Positions 9,484 through 17,954 of a stretch of 64,000 bases of DNA are shown piece by piece; the first letter of the stretch is position 1; each line of letters starts with the position of its first letter. A model generated the notes under the pieces. It was given only the letters and a program-made list of their open reading frames with translations. It had not been told where the DNA came from and made no database searches. This DNA is from Bradyrhizobium arachidis. GTDB lineage: Bacteria; Pseudomonadota; Alphaproteobacteria; Rhizobiales; Xanthobacteraceae. The stretch covers positions 5,580,001-5,644,000 of the forward strand of contig NZ_CP077970.1 in the NCBI RefSeq assembly GCF_024758505.1, in the 5' to 3' direction. The translations under genes were made by a program, and so were the position numbers.

Positions 9484-10257
9484 TTAGCCGCGAAACACCG
9501 GCGCGCCCGCGGGCGAACCGGTCGCGCCGCCGTCGACGAAGAGTTCGGCACTCGTCACATGCGCGGAATCGTCGGAGGCGAAGTAAAGCACCGTCTTCGC
9601 AATGTGATCTGTTTCACCAATGCGGCCGAGCGGCGTAATGCCGGCGATGCGCTTCTCCAGCACCGCAAAGGCCTGCTCGGTCGGCGCTGCGCCCTTCCAG
9701 ATCGGCGTTCGGATCGCGCCCGGCGCCACCACGTTGACGCGGATGCCGCGCGGCGACAGTTCGGAGGCCATCACCCGCGCCATCGCGCGCACGCCGGCCT
9801 TGCTCGCGGCATAGGCGGCATAGCCGGGATTGCCGAGCACTGAGATCACCGAGCCGTTGAGGATGATCGAGGCGCCGTCGTTGAGGTGTGGGGACGCCGC
9901 CTGCACGGTGAAGAAGACCGCGGTGACGTTGGTGCGCAGCACCTGCTCGAAGGCGGCGAGCGCGGTGCCGCCGACCGGCGTGTTGCCGGCGATGCCGGCA
10001 TTGGCGAACACGATGTCGAGCTTGCCGAACTTTTCGACCGCACGCGCGATCGCCTGCTCCGTCGCAGCGACGTCGGTGATGTCGGCCTCGACCGCGAGCG
10101 CATTGGGGCCAAGCTCCTTCGCCGCTGCCTCCAGCGTCTCCTTGTTGCGCCCGGTGATGGTCACCTTGGCGCCCTCGGCAACGAAGAGCTTCGCGGTCGC
10201 AAGGCCGATGCCGCTGTTACCGCCCGTGATCAACGCCGTCTTGTTCTTCAGCCTCAT
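9484..10257 (-). CDS. Short-chain dehydrogenase/reductase (SDR)
   Basis: A 257-aa classical SDR. It has the cofactor motif TGGNSGIG (about 10-17), the NAG motif (FANAGIAG), a serine in the catalytic strand (NGSVIS), YAAYAASKAG (catalytic Tyr and Lys) and the VAPGAIRTP loop. An Arg/Asn after the second strand (TITGRNKE) suggests NADP(H). Substrate unknown. The ATG at 10257 has GGAG upstream; the longer reading extends over the regulator's promoter. It is divergent from an HxlR gene and separated by an inverted-repeat operator, so it is very likely that regulator's target. Confidence 0.88.
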   Translation of the reverse strand: MRLKNKTALITGGNSGIGLATAKLFVAEGAKVTITGRNKETLEAAAKELGPNALAVEADITDVAATEQAIARAVEKFGKLDIVFANAGIAGNTPVGGTALAAFEQVLRTNVTAVFFTVQAASPHLNDGASIILNGSVISVLGNPGYAAYAASKAGVRAMARVMASELSPRGIRVNVVAPGAIRTPIWKGAAPTEQAFAVLEKRIAGITPLGRIGETDHIAKTVLYFASDDSAHVTSAELFVDGGATGSPAGAPVFRG

Positions 10258-10270
10258 GACCGTCTCCAGT

Positions 10271-10325
10271 GGTTGCATATTGAAACTGGATTGCCGTCTA
10301 GGCCATCTGGTTTTATAATGCAACC
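10271..10325. promoter_or_regulatory. Inverted operator pair between SDR and HxlR genes
   Basis: GGTTGCAT at 10271-10278 is repeated in inverse orientation as ATGCAACC at 10318-10325. The similarity continues inward: left arm GGTTGCATATTGAAACTGG, right arm the complement of a GGTTGCATTATAAAACCAG-like sequence. This fills most of the 103-bp spacer between the divergent starts (10257 and 10361). It fits a two-site operator for the neighbouring HxlR protein. Confidence 0.6.
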
Positions 10326-10360
10326 ACACAAGCGCGTGATCGCATACAATCGGACAAGCC

Positions 10361-10876
10361 ATGGTGAAACGGACGAGCTTCGAAGGAGATTCCTGCCCGA
10401 TCGCGCGGGCGCTGGAGGCGATCGGCGACTGGTGGTCGATCCTGATCATCCGCGAGGCGCTGTTCGGTAAGCGGCGTTTCGGCGAGTTTCAGACCAGGCT
10501 CGGCATGGCCAAGAACATTCTCACGGTGCGATTACGCGCCCTCGTCGACCACGGCATTTTGAGGATCGCGCCGGCCTCCGACGGCAGCGCCTATCAGGAA
10601 TATGTGCTGACGCCAAAAGGCCGCGGCGTCTTCCCGATCCTGGTGGCGCTGCGGCAATGGAGCGAGGAGTTCGACGACCAGCCCGAGGAGATCGCGACCA
10701 TTCTGGTCGATCGCGAGAAGGGCCGGCCGGTGCGGAAGCTGGAGATGCGGGCCGAGGATGGGCGGCTGCTCAGCCCCGCGGACACGATGCTGAAGCCGCG
10801 GCCGGCGAAGGCAAGGCGGCGGGCTCCAACTAGCGGCTCACCCTCTCACCGTCGTCCTGAGGTGCCGGAGCGTTAG
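10361..10876 (+). CDS. HxlR-family transcriptional regulator
   Basis: A 171-aa winged-helix regulator with the HxlR Cys (DSCPIARALEAIGDWWS, Cys12) and the RRFGEFQTRLGMAKNILTVRL helix-turn-helix. It probably regulates the divergent SDR gene and itself through the inverted repeat at 10271-10325. Oddity: the last ~9 codons and the stop lie inside a copy of the ~130-bp palindromic repeat (begins 10849), so the C-terminal tail is repeat-derived and the native end may have been slightly upstream. Confidence 0.87.
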   Translation: MVKRTSFEGDSCPIARALEAIGDWWSILIIREALFGKRRFGEFQTRLGMAKNILTVRLRALVDHGILRIAPASDGSAYQEYVLTPKGRGVFPILVALRQWSEEFDDQPEEIATILVDREKGRPVRKLEMRAEDGRLLSPADTMLKPRPAKARRRAPTSGSPSHRRPEVPER

Positions 10877-11331
10877 CGGAGGCCCCGAAGGGCGACGGCC
10901 CGGTTGCATCGGGGGCCGTTCATCCTTCGAGGCTCCCCATGCGTCGCTTCGCGCCGCATGGCTCGCGCCTCAGGATGACGGGTCAGTTCAGGACAACCTT
11001 CGCCAACTGTCCATGTTGCTGAACCATCACCGTCACCCTGAGGTGGCCGCTTCTTCAGCGGCCCTCGAAGGGCGACGGCCCGGCTGCATCGGAGCCGTTC
11101 ATCCTTCGAGGCTCCCCATGCGTCGCTTCGCGCCGCATGCCTCGCACCTCAGGATGACGGGTCAGTTCAGGACAACCTTCGCCAACTGTCCATGTTGCTG
11201 AACCATCACCGTCACCCTGAGGTGGCCGCTTCTGCAGCGGCCCTCGAAGGGCGACGGCCCGGCTGCATCAGGGGCCGATTCATCCTCCGAGGTTCCCCAT
11301 GCGCCGCTACGCGCTCGCGCGGGGATGACGG
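10849..11331. repeat. Array of three ~130-bp palindromic repeats, partly tandem
   Basis: Three copies in the same orientation: 10849-10982, 11030-11161 and 11209-11331. Each begins CCGTC(A/G)(C/T)CCTGAGGTG and ends (CC)TCAGGATGACGG or a decayed form, so the ends are inverted to each other. The interior carries GAAGGGCGACGGCCCGG and CATCCTTCGAGGCTCCCC. Copies 1-3 are joined by an identical linker (10983-11029 and 11162-11208), giving a 179-bp period, which shows local duplication. Copy 3 is decayed at its right end. The stretch has no convincing independent gene. Confidence 0.85.
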
Positions 11332-11668
11332 TGATGCTTATTTCTTTTCTGTAGCGGAATTTTTCGGTCGCTTTGGCGATCCCCCCACGACGCCGCGCCA
11401 GACGGCTGACGGCATCCCAGTCCGACTTGATCAGCGCCTCCTTCTTAGCACGGCTCCAGCCCTTGATCTGGCGTTCCGCCGCAATTCCGTCCGTGATCCG
11501 GTCAAAGTGCTCCGACCAAACGAGAACGACCGGCCGCCGTGTCGATGTGTATCCCTGAAAATGGCCAGCGTTGTGTTGTTCGACCCGCGGGGAGAGATCA
11601 TCGCCCGTCGCGCTGCCGACATAGTAAGAGTTGTCGGCGCAGCGAAGCATGTAGACGAAGATGCCCAT
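11162..11668 (-). CDS. GIY-YIG nuclease-domain protein with repeat-derived tail
   Basis: Residues 1 to ~95 form a GIY-YIG domain of the short YhbQ/UPF0213 type: FVYMLRCADNSYYVGSATGD (the GIY...YIG strands appear as VYM...YYVG), then ...EQHNAGH...TSTRRPVVLVW and ERQIKGWSRAKKEALI. Such proteins are putative DNA-structure-specific endonucleases; function unproven. From about residue 113 to the stop the coding sequence runs through palindromic repeat copy 3 and its linker, adding ~55 residues with no family match. The ancestral stop was probably lost when the repeat arrived, or the real product ends in this region. Confidence 0.75.
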   Translation of the reverse strand: MGIFVYMLRCADNSYYVGSATGDDLSPRVEQHNAGHFQGYTSTRRPVVLVWSEHFDRITDGIAAERQIKGWSRAKKEALIKSDWDAVSRLARRRGGIAKATEKFRYRKEISITVIPARARSGAWGTSEDESAPDAAGPSPFEGRCRSGHLRVTVMVQQHGQLAKVVLN

Positions 11669-11782
11669 CGTGGTGGCCGGTGAGTTTGCACTCGGCTCAG
11701 GATGAGATGTGCAAATTTTACCGTCAAGAAGACACCTTCGGTCGGCTGGTGTCCGCTGACTGAGCAGATCGCTAAATCATCT

Positions 11783-11913
11783 CCGTCACCCTGAGGTGGC
11801 CGCTTCTTCAGCGGCCCACGAAGGGCGACGGCCCGGCTGCATCCGGGCCGTTCATCCTTCGAGGCTCCCCAAGCGGCGCATCGCGCCACTTGGCTCGCAC
11901 CTCAGGATGACGG
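11783..11913. repeat. Fourth copy of the ~130-bp palindromic repeat
   Basis: Same orientation and ends as the copies at 10849-11331 (CCGTCACCCTGAGGTG ... CACCTCAGGATGACGG), with an intact right arm. It fills most of the 263-bp gap between the GIY-YIG gene and the next small gene. The remaining 11669-11782 shows no gene that I can support. Confidence 0.85.
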
Positions 11914-11931
11914 GTCTGGCGGGGACCCACC

Positions 11932-12171
11932 TCACGACAGCTTCCGCTTGCTCCGCAGCCTCACATGCTCCTCGGCTTCGAGCTGGGTCATGCCGAGGAG
12001 ATAATGCAGCACATCGAGCTTGTGACGCCCCGCGAGCTCACGCAGGCTCTTGGCCTGCTCGGCGATGAAGGCGGCCGCCTCATCGGCGCCGCCTTCGCCC
12101 GGCTCGTCGCCGCGCTGGCCGCCCTGCCCGGCCGTGGCCGCGCGCTTTCGTTTCCGCCCCGGTGTCGTCAC
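11932..12171 (-). CDS. Small conserved-looking hypothetical protein
   Basis: A 79-aa soluble protein. The N-terminal ~30 residues are basic and Gly/Glu-rich (disordered); the C-terminal part (about 33-79) is predicted helical and amphipathic (AAFIAEQAKSLRELAGRHKLDVLHYLLGMTQLEAEEHVR). I do not recognise a family. Codon pattern and low-complexity start look like a real rhizobial small gene. It is divergent from topA, with ~230 bp between. Confidence 0.6.
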   Translation of the reverse strand: MTTPGRKRKRAATAGQGGQRGDEPGEGGADEAAAFIAEQAKSLRELAGRHKLDVLHYLLGMTQLEAEEHVRLRSKRKLS

Positions 12172-12301
12172 CTGACCCCACCCGAATCCTCAGTCCCCGG
12201 GAGGACCTTACGCCTGTCCAAACCGCAACTCCAAGGTGGTGTTTTACAACTTTTCGGATATGGAAATGAGCCTGTCCGGCCCCCCTTCAACACCCTTCGA
12301 T

Positions 12302-12330
12302 TTGACAGGGACGGCCTCACCACCCATGTT
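12302..12330 (+). promoter_or_regulatory. Candidate sigma-70 promoter for topA
   Basis: TTGACA at 12302-12307 and CATGTT at 12325-12330 are 17 bp apart, about 70 bp before the topA ATG. The -35 is consensus; the -10 is weak. The rest of 12172-12400 shows no other recognisable element. Confidence 0.4.
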
Positions 12331-12400
12331 CGGGTCGAAACGGCCGACCCGAGTCCCTTCGAATTTGGCCTAAATTTTTCCCGTAAGCTACTGGAACTAC

Positions 12401-15145
12401 ATGAATATCGTCATTGTGGAGTCGCCGGCGAAAGCCAAGACGATCAACAAGTATTTGGGCTCGTCCTACGAGGTTCTGGCCTCGTTCGGCCATGTCCGCG
12501 ACTTGCCCGCGAAGAACGGATCGGTCGATCCGGACGAAAATTTCAAGATGATCTGGGAGGTCGACCCCAAGGCGGCCGGCCGGCTCAATGACATCGCCAA
12601 GTCGCTCAAGGGCGCCGAACGCCTGATTCTGGCCACCGACCCTGATCGCGAGGGCGAAGCCATCTCCTGGCACGTCCTGGAGGTGTTGAAGGAGAAGCGT
12701 GCGCTCAAGGACCAGAAGATCGAGCGCGTGGTGTTCAACGCCATCACCAAGCAGGCGGTCTCGGACGCCATGAAGAACCCGCGCCAGATCGACGGCGCGC
12801 TGGTCGACGCCTATATGGCGCGCCGCGCGCTGGACTATCTGGTCGGCTTCACCCTCTCCCCCGTGCTCTGGCGCAAACTGCCGGGCGCCCGTTCGGCCGG
12901 CCGTGTGCAGTCGGTGGCGCTGCGTCTGGTCTGCGACCGTGAGCTCGAGATCGAAAAGTTCGTAGCCCGGGAATACTGGTCGCTGGTCGCGACCCTGCTG
13001 ACGCCGCGCGGCGACGCGTTCGAGGCGCGCCTCGTCGGCGCCGACGGCAAGAAGATCCAGCGGCTGGACATCGGCACCGGCGCGGAAGCCGAAGACTTCA
13101 AGAAGGCGCTGGAGCTGGCGACCTACGCGGTCACCGCGGTCGACGCAAAGCCCGCCAGGCGTAATCCGCAGGCACCGTTCACCACGTCCACCCTTCAGCA
13201 GGAAGCGAGCCGCAAATACGGCTTTGCGCCGGCGCACACGATGCGTATCGCGCAGCGGCTTTATGAAGGCATCGACATCGGCGGCGAGACCACCGGACTC
13301 ATTACCTATATGCGTACCGACGGCGTGCAGATCGATCCGTCCGCCATCACCCAGGCACGCAAGGTGATCGGCGAGGATTATGGCAACGCCTATGTGCCGG
13401 ACGCTCCGCGCCAGTATCAGGCAAAAGCCAAGAACGCCCAGGAAGCACACGAAGCGATCCGCCCGACCGACCTGTCGCGCCGTCCCGCCTCCATGGCCCG
13501 CAAGCTCGATGCCGACCAGGCCAGGCTCTATGAGCTGATCTGGAAGCGCACGATTGCGAGCCAGATGGAAGGCGCCGAGCTCGAACGCACGACCGTCGAT
13601 ATATCGGCGAAGGCAGGCGGTCGTACGCTGGAGCTGCGCGCGACCGGTCAGGTCGTCAAGTTCGACGGTTTCCTCGCGCTCTATCAGGAAGGCCGCGACG
13701 ACGAGGAGGACGAGGATTCACGCCGCCTGCCCGGCATGAGCCAGGGCGAGGCGCTGAAGCGTCAGGATCTGTCCGTCACGCAGCATTTCACCGAGCCGCC
13801 GCCGCGCTTCTCCGAGGCCTCGCTGGTCAAGCGCATGGAAGAGCTCGGCATCGGCCGTCCCTCGACCTACGCCTCGATCCTGCAGGTGCTGAAGGACCGC
13901 GGCTACGTCAAGCTGGAGAAGAAGCGCCTGCACGGCGAGGACAAGGGCCGCGTCGTGGTCGCGTTCCTCGAAAGCTTCTTCAGCCGCTACGTCGAATACG
14001 ATTTCACCGCCGGCCTGGAGGAGCAGCTCGACCGCATCTCCAACAACGAGATCTCCTGGCAGCAGGTGCTGAAGGATTTCTGGAGCGGCTTCATCGGCGC
14101 CGTCGACGACATCAAGGATTTGCGCGTCGCGCAGGTCCTCGACGTGCTCGACGAGATGCTGGGACCGCACATCTACCCCGCCCGCGCCGATGGCGGCGAC
14201 GTCAGGCAGTGCCCGACCTGCGGCACCGGCCGGCTCAATCTGAAGGCCGGCAAGTTCGGCGCCTTCGTCGGCTGCTCGAACTATCCGGAATGCCGCTACA
14301 CCCGCCAGCTCGCTGCCGACAGCGAAGCCACCGCCGACCGTTCGCTCGGCCAGGATCCCGACACCGGGTTCGACGTCTGGGTCAAGGCCGGCCGCTTCGG
14401 GCCCTATATCCAGCTCGGTGAGCAGAAGGATTATGAGGAAGGCGAGAAGCCGAAGCGCGCAGGTATCCCGAAGGGCACCTCGCCCGGCGATATCGAGCTC
14501 GAGCTTGCGCTCAAACTGCTCTCGCTGCCGCGCGAGATCGGCAAGCATCCCGAAACCGGTCAGCCGATCACGGCGGGCCTTGGCCGCTTCGGGCCGTTCG
14601 TGAAGCACGAGAAGACCTATGCCAGCCTGGAGGCCGGCGACGAGGTCTTCGACATCGGCCTCAATCGCGCGGTCACGCTGATTGCCGAGAAGGTCGCAAA
14701 GGGCCCGAGCCGCCGTTTTGGCGCGGATCCCGGCAAGGCGATCGGCGATCATCCGACGCTCGGCACCGTCACCGTGAAGAGCGGCCGCTACGGCCCCTAT
14801 GTCGCGGCAGGCGGCGTCAACGCCACGATCCCGGCCGAGTTCGAGAAGGACGCGATCACGCTGGCGCAAGCCATCGCGCTGATCGACGAACGCGCCGCCA
14901 AGGGCGGTGGCAAGACCAAGGCGAAGAAGGCGACCAAGGCAAAGACGACCAAAGCAGCGAAAGCTGCCGACGGCGACGATGCCGCGCCAAAGCCCAAGAA
15001 ACCGGCTGCGAAGAAAGCCGCGGCCAAAACCAAATCAGAAGCAACCAGCAAGGCGCGCGCAGGCGTGGCGTCGACGGCAAAGACGTCGGCGACCAAGTCA
15101 TCCGCCGCCAAGGCCCCGGCCAAGAAGAGTGCCGGCAAGAATTAG
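12401..15145 (+). CDS. topA: DNA topoisomerase I (type IA)
   Basis: Relaxes negative supercoils by a transient single-strand break. It is 914 aa. The N-terminal Toprim domain begins MNIVIVESPAKAKTI and contains the DPDREGEAISWH motif. The catalytic Tyr lies in GLITYMRTDG (about residue 306). A C4 zinc ribbon (CPTCGTGRL...CSNYPEC, about 605-630) and several C-terminal topo-C/zinc-ribbon-like repeats with the RFGPF/RYGPY pattern follow. The last ~85 residues are a Lys/Ala-rich basic tail, typical of alphaproteobacterial TopA. It is 7 bp before rnr and probably forms an operon with it. Confidence 0.97.
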   Translation: MNIVIVESPAKAKTINKYLGSSYEVLASFGHVRDLPAKNGSVDPDENFKMIWEVDPKAAGRLNDIAKSLKGAERLILATDPDREGEAISWHVLEVLKEKRALKDQKIERVVFNAITKQAVSDAMKNPRQIDGALVDAYMARRALDYLVGFTLSPVLWRKLPGARSAGRVQSVALRLVCDRELEIEKFVAREYWSLVATLLTPRGDAFEARLVGADGKKIQRLDIGTGAEAEDFKKALELATYAVTAVDAKPARRNPQAPFTTSTLQQEASRKYGFAPAHTMRIAQRLYEGIDIGGETTGLITYMRTDGVQIDPSAITQARKVIGEDYGNAYVPDAPRQYQAKAKNAQEAHEAIRPTDLSRRPASMARKLDADQARLYELIWKRTIASQMEGAELERTTVDISAKAGGRTLELRATGQVVKFDGFLALYQEGRDDEEDEDSRRLPGMSQGEALKRQDLSVTQHFTEPPPRFSEASLVKRMEELGIGRPSTYASILQVLKDRGYVKLEKKRLHGEDKGRVVVAFLESFFSRYVEYDFTAGLEEQLDRISNNEISWQQVLKDFWSGFIGAVDDIKDLRVAQVLDVLDEMLGPHIYPARADGGDVRQCPTCGTGRLNLKAGKFGAFVGCSNYPECRYTRQLAADSEATADRSLGQDPDTGFDVWVKAGRFGPYIQLGEQKDYEEGEKPKRAGIPKGTSPGDIELELALKLLSLPREIGKHPETGQPITAGLGRFGPFVKHEKTYASLEAGDEVFDIGLNRAVTLIAEKVAKGPSRRFGADPGKAIGDHPTLGTVTVKSGRYGPYVAAGGVNATIPAEFEKDAITLAQAIALIDERAAKGGGKTKAKKATKAKTTKAAKAADGDDAAPKPKKPAAKKAAAKTKSEATSKARAGVASTAKTSATKSSAAKAPAKKSAGKN

Positions 15146-15152
15146 AGGTTAA

Positions 15153-17492
15153 GTGAAACGAAAGAATGACCGTGGCTTTCCCGACAGGACAGCCATCGTC
15201 GCCTTCATCAAGGCACAATCCGGAAAGGTCGGAACTCGCGAAATTGCGCGCGAGTTCGGCCTGAAGAACGCCGATCGCATTGAGCTCAAGCGCATGCTGC
15301 GCGAGCTCGCCGACGACGGTGTCATCAAGAAAAACCGCCGCAGAGTCTCAGAGCCCGAGGGCCTGCCGCCGACACTGCTCGCCGACATCACCGGTCGCGA
15401 CGCGGACGGCGAGTTGATCGCGACGCCCGCCGAGTGGGACGAGGTCGAAAACGGCGAACCGCCAAAGATCCGCATCCATGTTCCGCGCCGGGCTGCGCCC
15501 GGCACGGCGGCCGGCGTCGGCGACCGCGCTTTGATGCATGTCGAGCGCACCGACGACACGGAAGGTCCGGCCTATCGCGGCCGTATCATCAAGGTCATCG
15601 ACAAGGCCAAGAGCCGCATCCTCGGGGTCTTCCGCGCGCTGCCTGAAGGCGGTGGGCGACTCGTGCCCGTCGACAAGAAGTTTGCCGACCGCGAGCTGAA
15701 CATCGCCAAGACCGACACGCTGGAGGCGAAGGACGGCGACCTCGTCAGCGTCGACATCGTCCGTTCGCGCGGCTTTGGGCTGGCTTCCGGGCGGGTCAAG
15801 GAGAAGCTTGGCTCGGTCAAATCCGAGAAGGCGATCAGCCTGATCGCGATCTACGCCCACGACATTCCCATGCAATTTTCGCCCGGCGCGATGCGCGAGG
15901 CAGAAGCCGCCGAGCCCGCAAACCTCAGGGGACGCGAGGACTGGCGCGACGTTCCGCTCGTCACCATCGATCCGCCTGACGCCAAGGATCATGACGACGC
16001 GGTGCATGCGCAGGCCGACCCCGATCCGAACAACAAGGGCGGCTTCATCGTCGACGTCGCCATTGCTGACGTGAGCTTCTATGTCCGGCCGGGCACCGCG
16101 CTCGACCGCGACGCGCTCGACCGCGGCAATTCCGTCTACTTCCCCGACCGCGTCGTGCCGATGCTGCCGGAGCGGATATCCAACAATCTGTGCTCGCTGG
16201 TGCCGGGCGAGCCGCGCGGCGCGCTCGCGGTGCGGATGATCATCGGTCCCGACGGGCGCAAGCGATCGCACTCGTTCCATCGCATCCTGATGCGCTCGGC
16301 AGCAAAGCTGCATTACGCGCAGGCGCAGGCCGCGATCGACGGCCGGCCGGACGACACCAGCGGCCCCCTGCTCGACCCGATCCTCAGACCGCTCTATGCG
16401 GCCTACACTTGCGTCAAGCGCGCCCGTGACGAGCGCGATCCGCTCAATCTCGACCTGCCCGAGCGAAAGATCCTTTTGAAGAGCGACGGCACGGTCGATC
16501 GCGTCGTCGTGCCGGAAAGGCTCGATGCGCACAAGTTGATCGAGGAGTTCATGATCCTCGCCAACGTCGCGGCAGCGGAAATGCTGGAGAAGAAGTCGCT
16601 ACCGCTGATCTACCGCGTGCACGACGAGCCGACGCAGGAGAAAGTCTACGCCCTCGCGGAATTTTTGCAGACGTTAGACGTGCCCTTCGCCAAGAGCGGC
16701 GCGCTGCGCCCGACCACGTTCAATCGCGTGCTGGCCCAGCTCGAGGGTCACGACTACTTCCCGCTGGTGAGCGAAGTCGTGCTGCGCGCGCAGGCGCAGG
16801 CGGAATACTCGTCCGAGAACTACGGGCACTTCGGACTGAACTTGCGCCGCTACGCGCATTTCACCTCACCGATCCGCCGCTATGCCGACCTCGTCGTGCA
16901 TCGCGCGCTGGTGCGGGCGCTGAGCCTCGGCGAGGGCGCGCTGCCCGACAGCGAAACGCCGGAATCCCTGAGCGAAGTCGCCGCGCATATTTCGGTGACC
17001 GAGCGGCGCGCGATGAAGGCCGAGCGCGAGACCGTGGACCGGCTGATCGCGCATCACCTCGTGGACAGGATCGGCGCGACTTTTCAGGGCCGCGTCTCCG
17101 GCGTCACGCGCGCAGGCCTCTTCGTCAAGCTGGACGAGACCGGCGCCGACGGCCTGATCCCGATCCGATCCCTCGGCACGGAATATTTCAACTATGACGA
17201 GAGCCGCCATGCGCTGGTCGGCACGCGCAGCGGTGCCATGCACCAGTTGGGTGACGTCGTCGACGTGCGTCTGATAGAAGCTGCTCCCATTGCCGGCGCG
17301 CTCCGCTTCGAGCTGTTGTCCGAGGGTGCAGCGGCGCCGCGTGGTCGCAGGGATTTTCGCGGGCCCCGCAAGCCGCAGAAGGCGCATCCCGGACGAAGCC
17401 CGGAGAGAAAACGCAAGCCCGAGAAGCAGAAGTCCGGCAGGAAAGGCAAAAGCGCGAAAGGCAAGGGCAAGAGCAAGGCATGGAAGCGATGA
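15153..17492 (+). CDS. rnr: Ribonuclease R
   Basis: A 779-aa 3'-5' exoribonuclease of the RNase II/RNB family that degrades structured RNA. It has an N-terminal winged-helix (AIVAFIKAQSGKVGTREIAREFGL), cold-shock domains, the RNB catalytic centre with clustered aspartates (TIDPPDAKDHDDAVHA, about 269-284), an S1 domain near residue 635-715 and a very basic Lys/Arg/Gly C-terminal tail. The start is a GTG at 15153 after AGAGGTTA. It follows topA by 7 bp and overlaps the next gene by ATGA. Confidence 0.95.
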   Translation: MKRKNDRGFPDRTAIVAFIKAQSGKVGTREIAREFGLKNADRIELKRMLRELADDGVIKKNRRRVSEPEGLPPTLLADITGRDADGELIATPAEWDEVENGEPPKIRIHVPRRAAPGTAAGVGDRALMHVERTDDTEGPAYRGRIIKVIDKAKSRILGVFRALPEGGGRLVPVDKKFADRELNIAKTDTLEAKDGDLVSVDIVRSRGFGLASGRVKEKLGSVKSEKAISLIAIYAHDIPMQFSPGAMREAEAAEPANLRGREDWRDVPLVTIDPPDAKDHDDAVHAQADPDPNNKGGFIVDVAIADVSFYVRPGTALDRDALDRGNSVYFPDRVVPMLPERISNNLCSLVPGEPRGALAVRMIIGPDGRKRSHSFHRILMRSAAKLHYAQAQAAIDGRPDDTSGPLLDPILRPLYAAYTCVKRARDERDPLNLDLPERKILLKSDGTVDRVVVPERLDAHKLIEEFMILANVAAAEMLEKKSLPLIYRVHDEPTQEKVYALAEFLQTLDVPFAKSGALRPTTFNRVLAQLEGHDYFPLVSEVVLRAQAQAEYSSENYGHFGLNLRRYAHFTSPIRRYADLVVHRALVRALSLGEGALPDSETPESLSEVAAHISVTERRAMKAERETVDRLIAHHLVDRIGATFQGRVSGVTRAGLFVKLDETGADGLIPIRSLGTEYFNYDESRHALVGTRSGAMHQLGDVVDVRLIEAAPIAGALRFELLSEGAAAPRGRRDFRGPRKPQKAHPGRSPERKRKPEKQKSGRKGKSAKGKGKSKAWKR

Positions 17493-17920
17493 GCACGGCG
17501 CCAAAGATCTGGACGCGCGAGACCGGCCTCGTCGAGCAGCGCGACGTCTGGAGCGCCATGAAGCGCGGCTTTCGCGGCCGCTGCCCGCGCTGCGGCCAGG
17601 GAAAACTGTTCCGCGCCTTCCTCAAGACCGCTGACAATTGCGCCTCCTGCGGCCTCGACTTCACGCCGCATCGCGCCGACGATTTGCCCGCCTATCTCGT
17701 GATCGTCATCGTCGGCCACATCGTGGTGCCGGGCGTACTCTGGATCGAGACCAACTACACCACGCCGGTCTGGATCAGCTTCGCGGCCTACCTGCCCTTC
17801 ACGTTCTTCGCCTCGCTCGCTCTGCTGCAGCCGGTGAAGGGCGCCGTGGTCGGCTTGCAATGGGCCCTGCGCATGCACGGCTTTGACGACAATCCGCCGG
17901 ATGGTATCCCGCCGGTGTAA
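17489..17920 (+). CDS. DUF983 family membrane protein
   Basis: A 143-aa protein with an N-terminal zinc-ribbon-like pair (CPRCGQGKLF...CASCGLDF) and two transmembrane segments (about 68-88 and 93-113). DUF983 proteins are common in alphaproteobacteria; their function is unknown. The ATG at 17489 overlaps the rnr stop (ATGA), so translation is probably coupled to rnr; ATG 17480 is also in frame. Confidence 0.85.
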   Translation: MSTAPKIWTRETGLVEQRDVWSAMKRGFRGRCPRCGQGKLFRAFLKTADNCASCGLDFTPHRADDLPAYLVIVIVGHIVVPGVLWIETNYTTPVWISFAAYLPFTFFASLALLQPVKGAVVGLQWALRMHGFDDNPPDGIPPV

Positions 17921-17954
17921 TTACAAATAAGAACGAGAGAGACTGGGGTTGGAG

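Noticed and set aside
10849..11913. Possible CRISPR array in the repeat-rich stretch
   Set aside because: Units are ~130 bp with inverted ends and identical, not unique, linkers; no cas genes are present.
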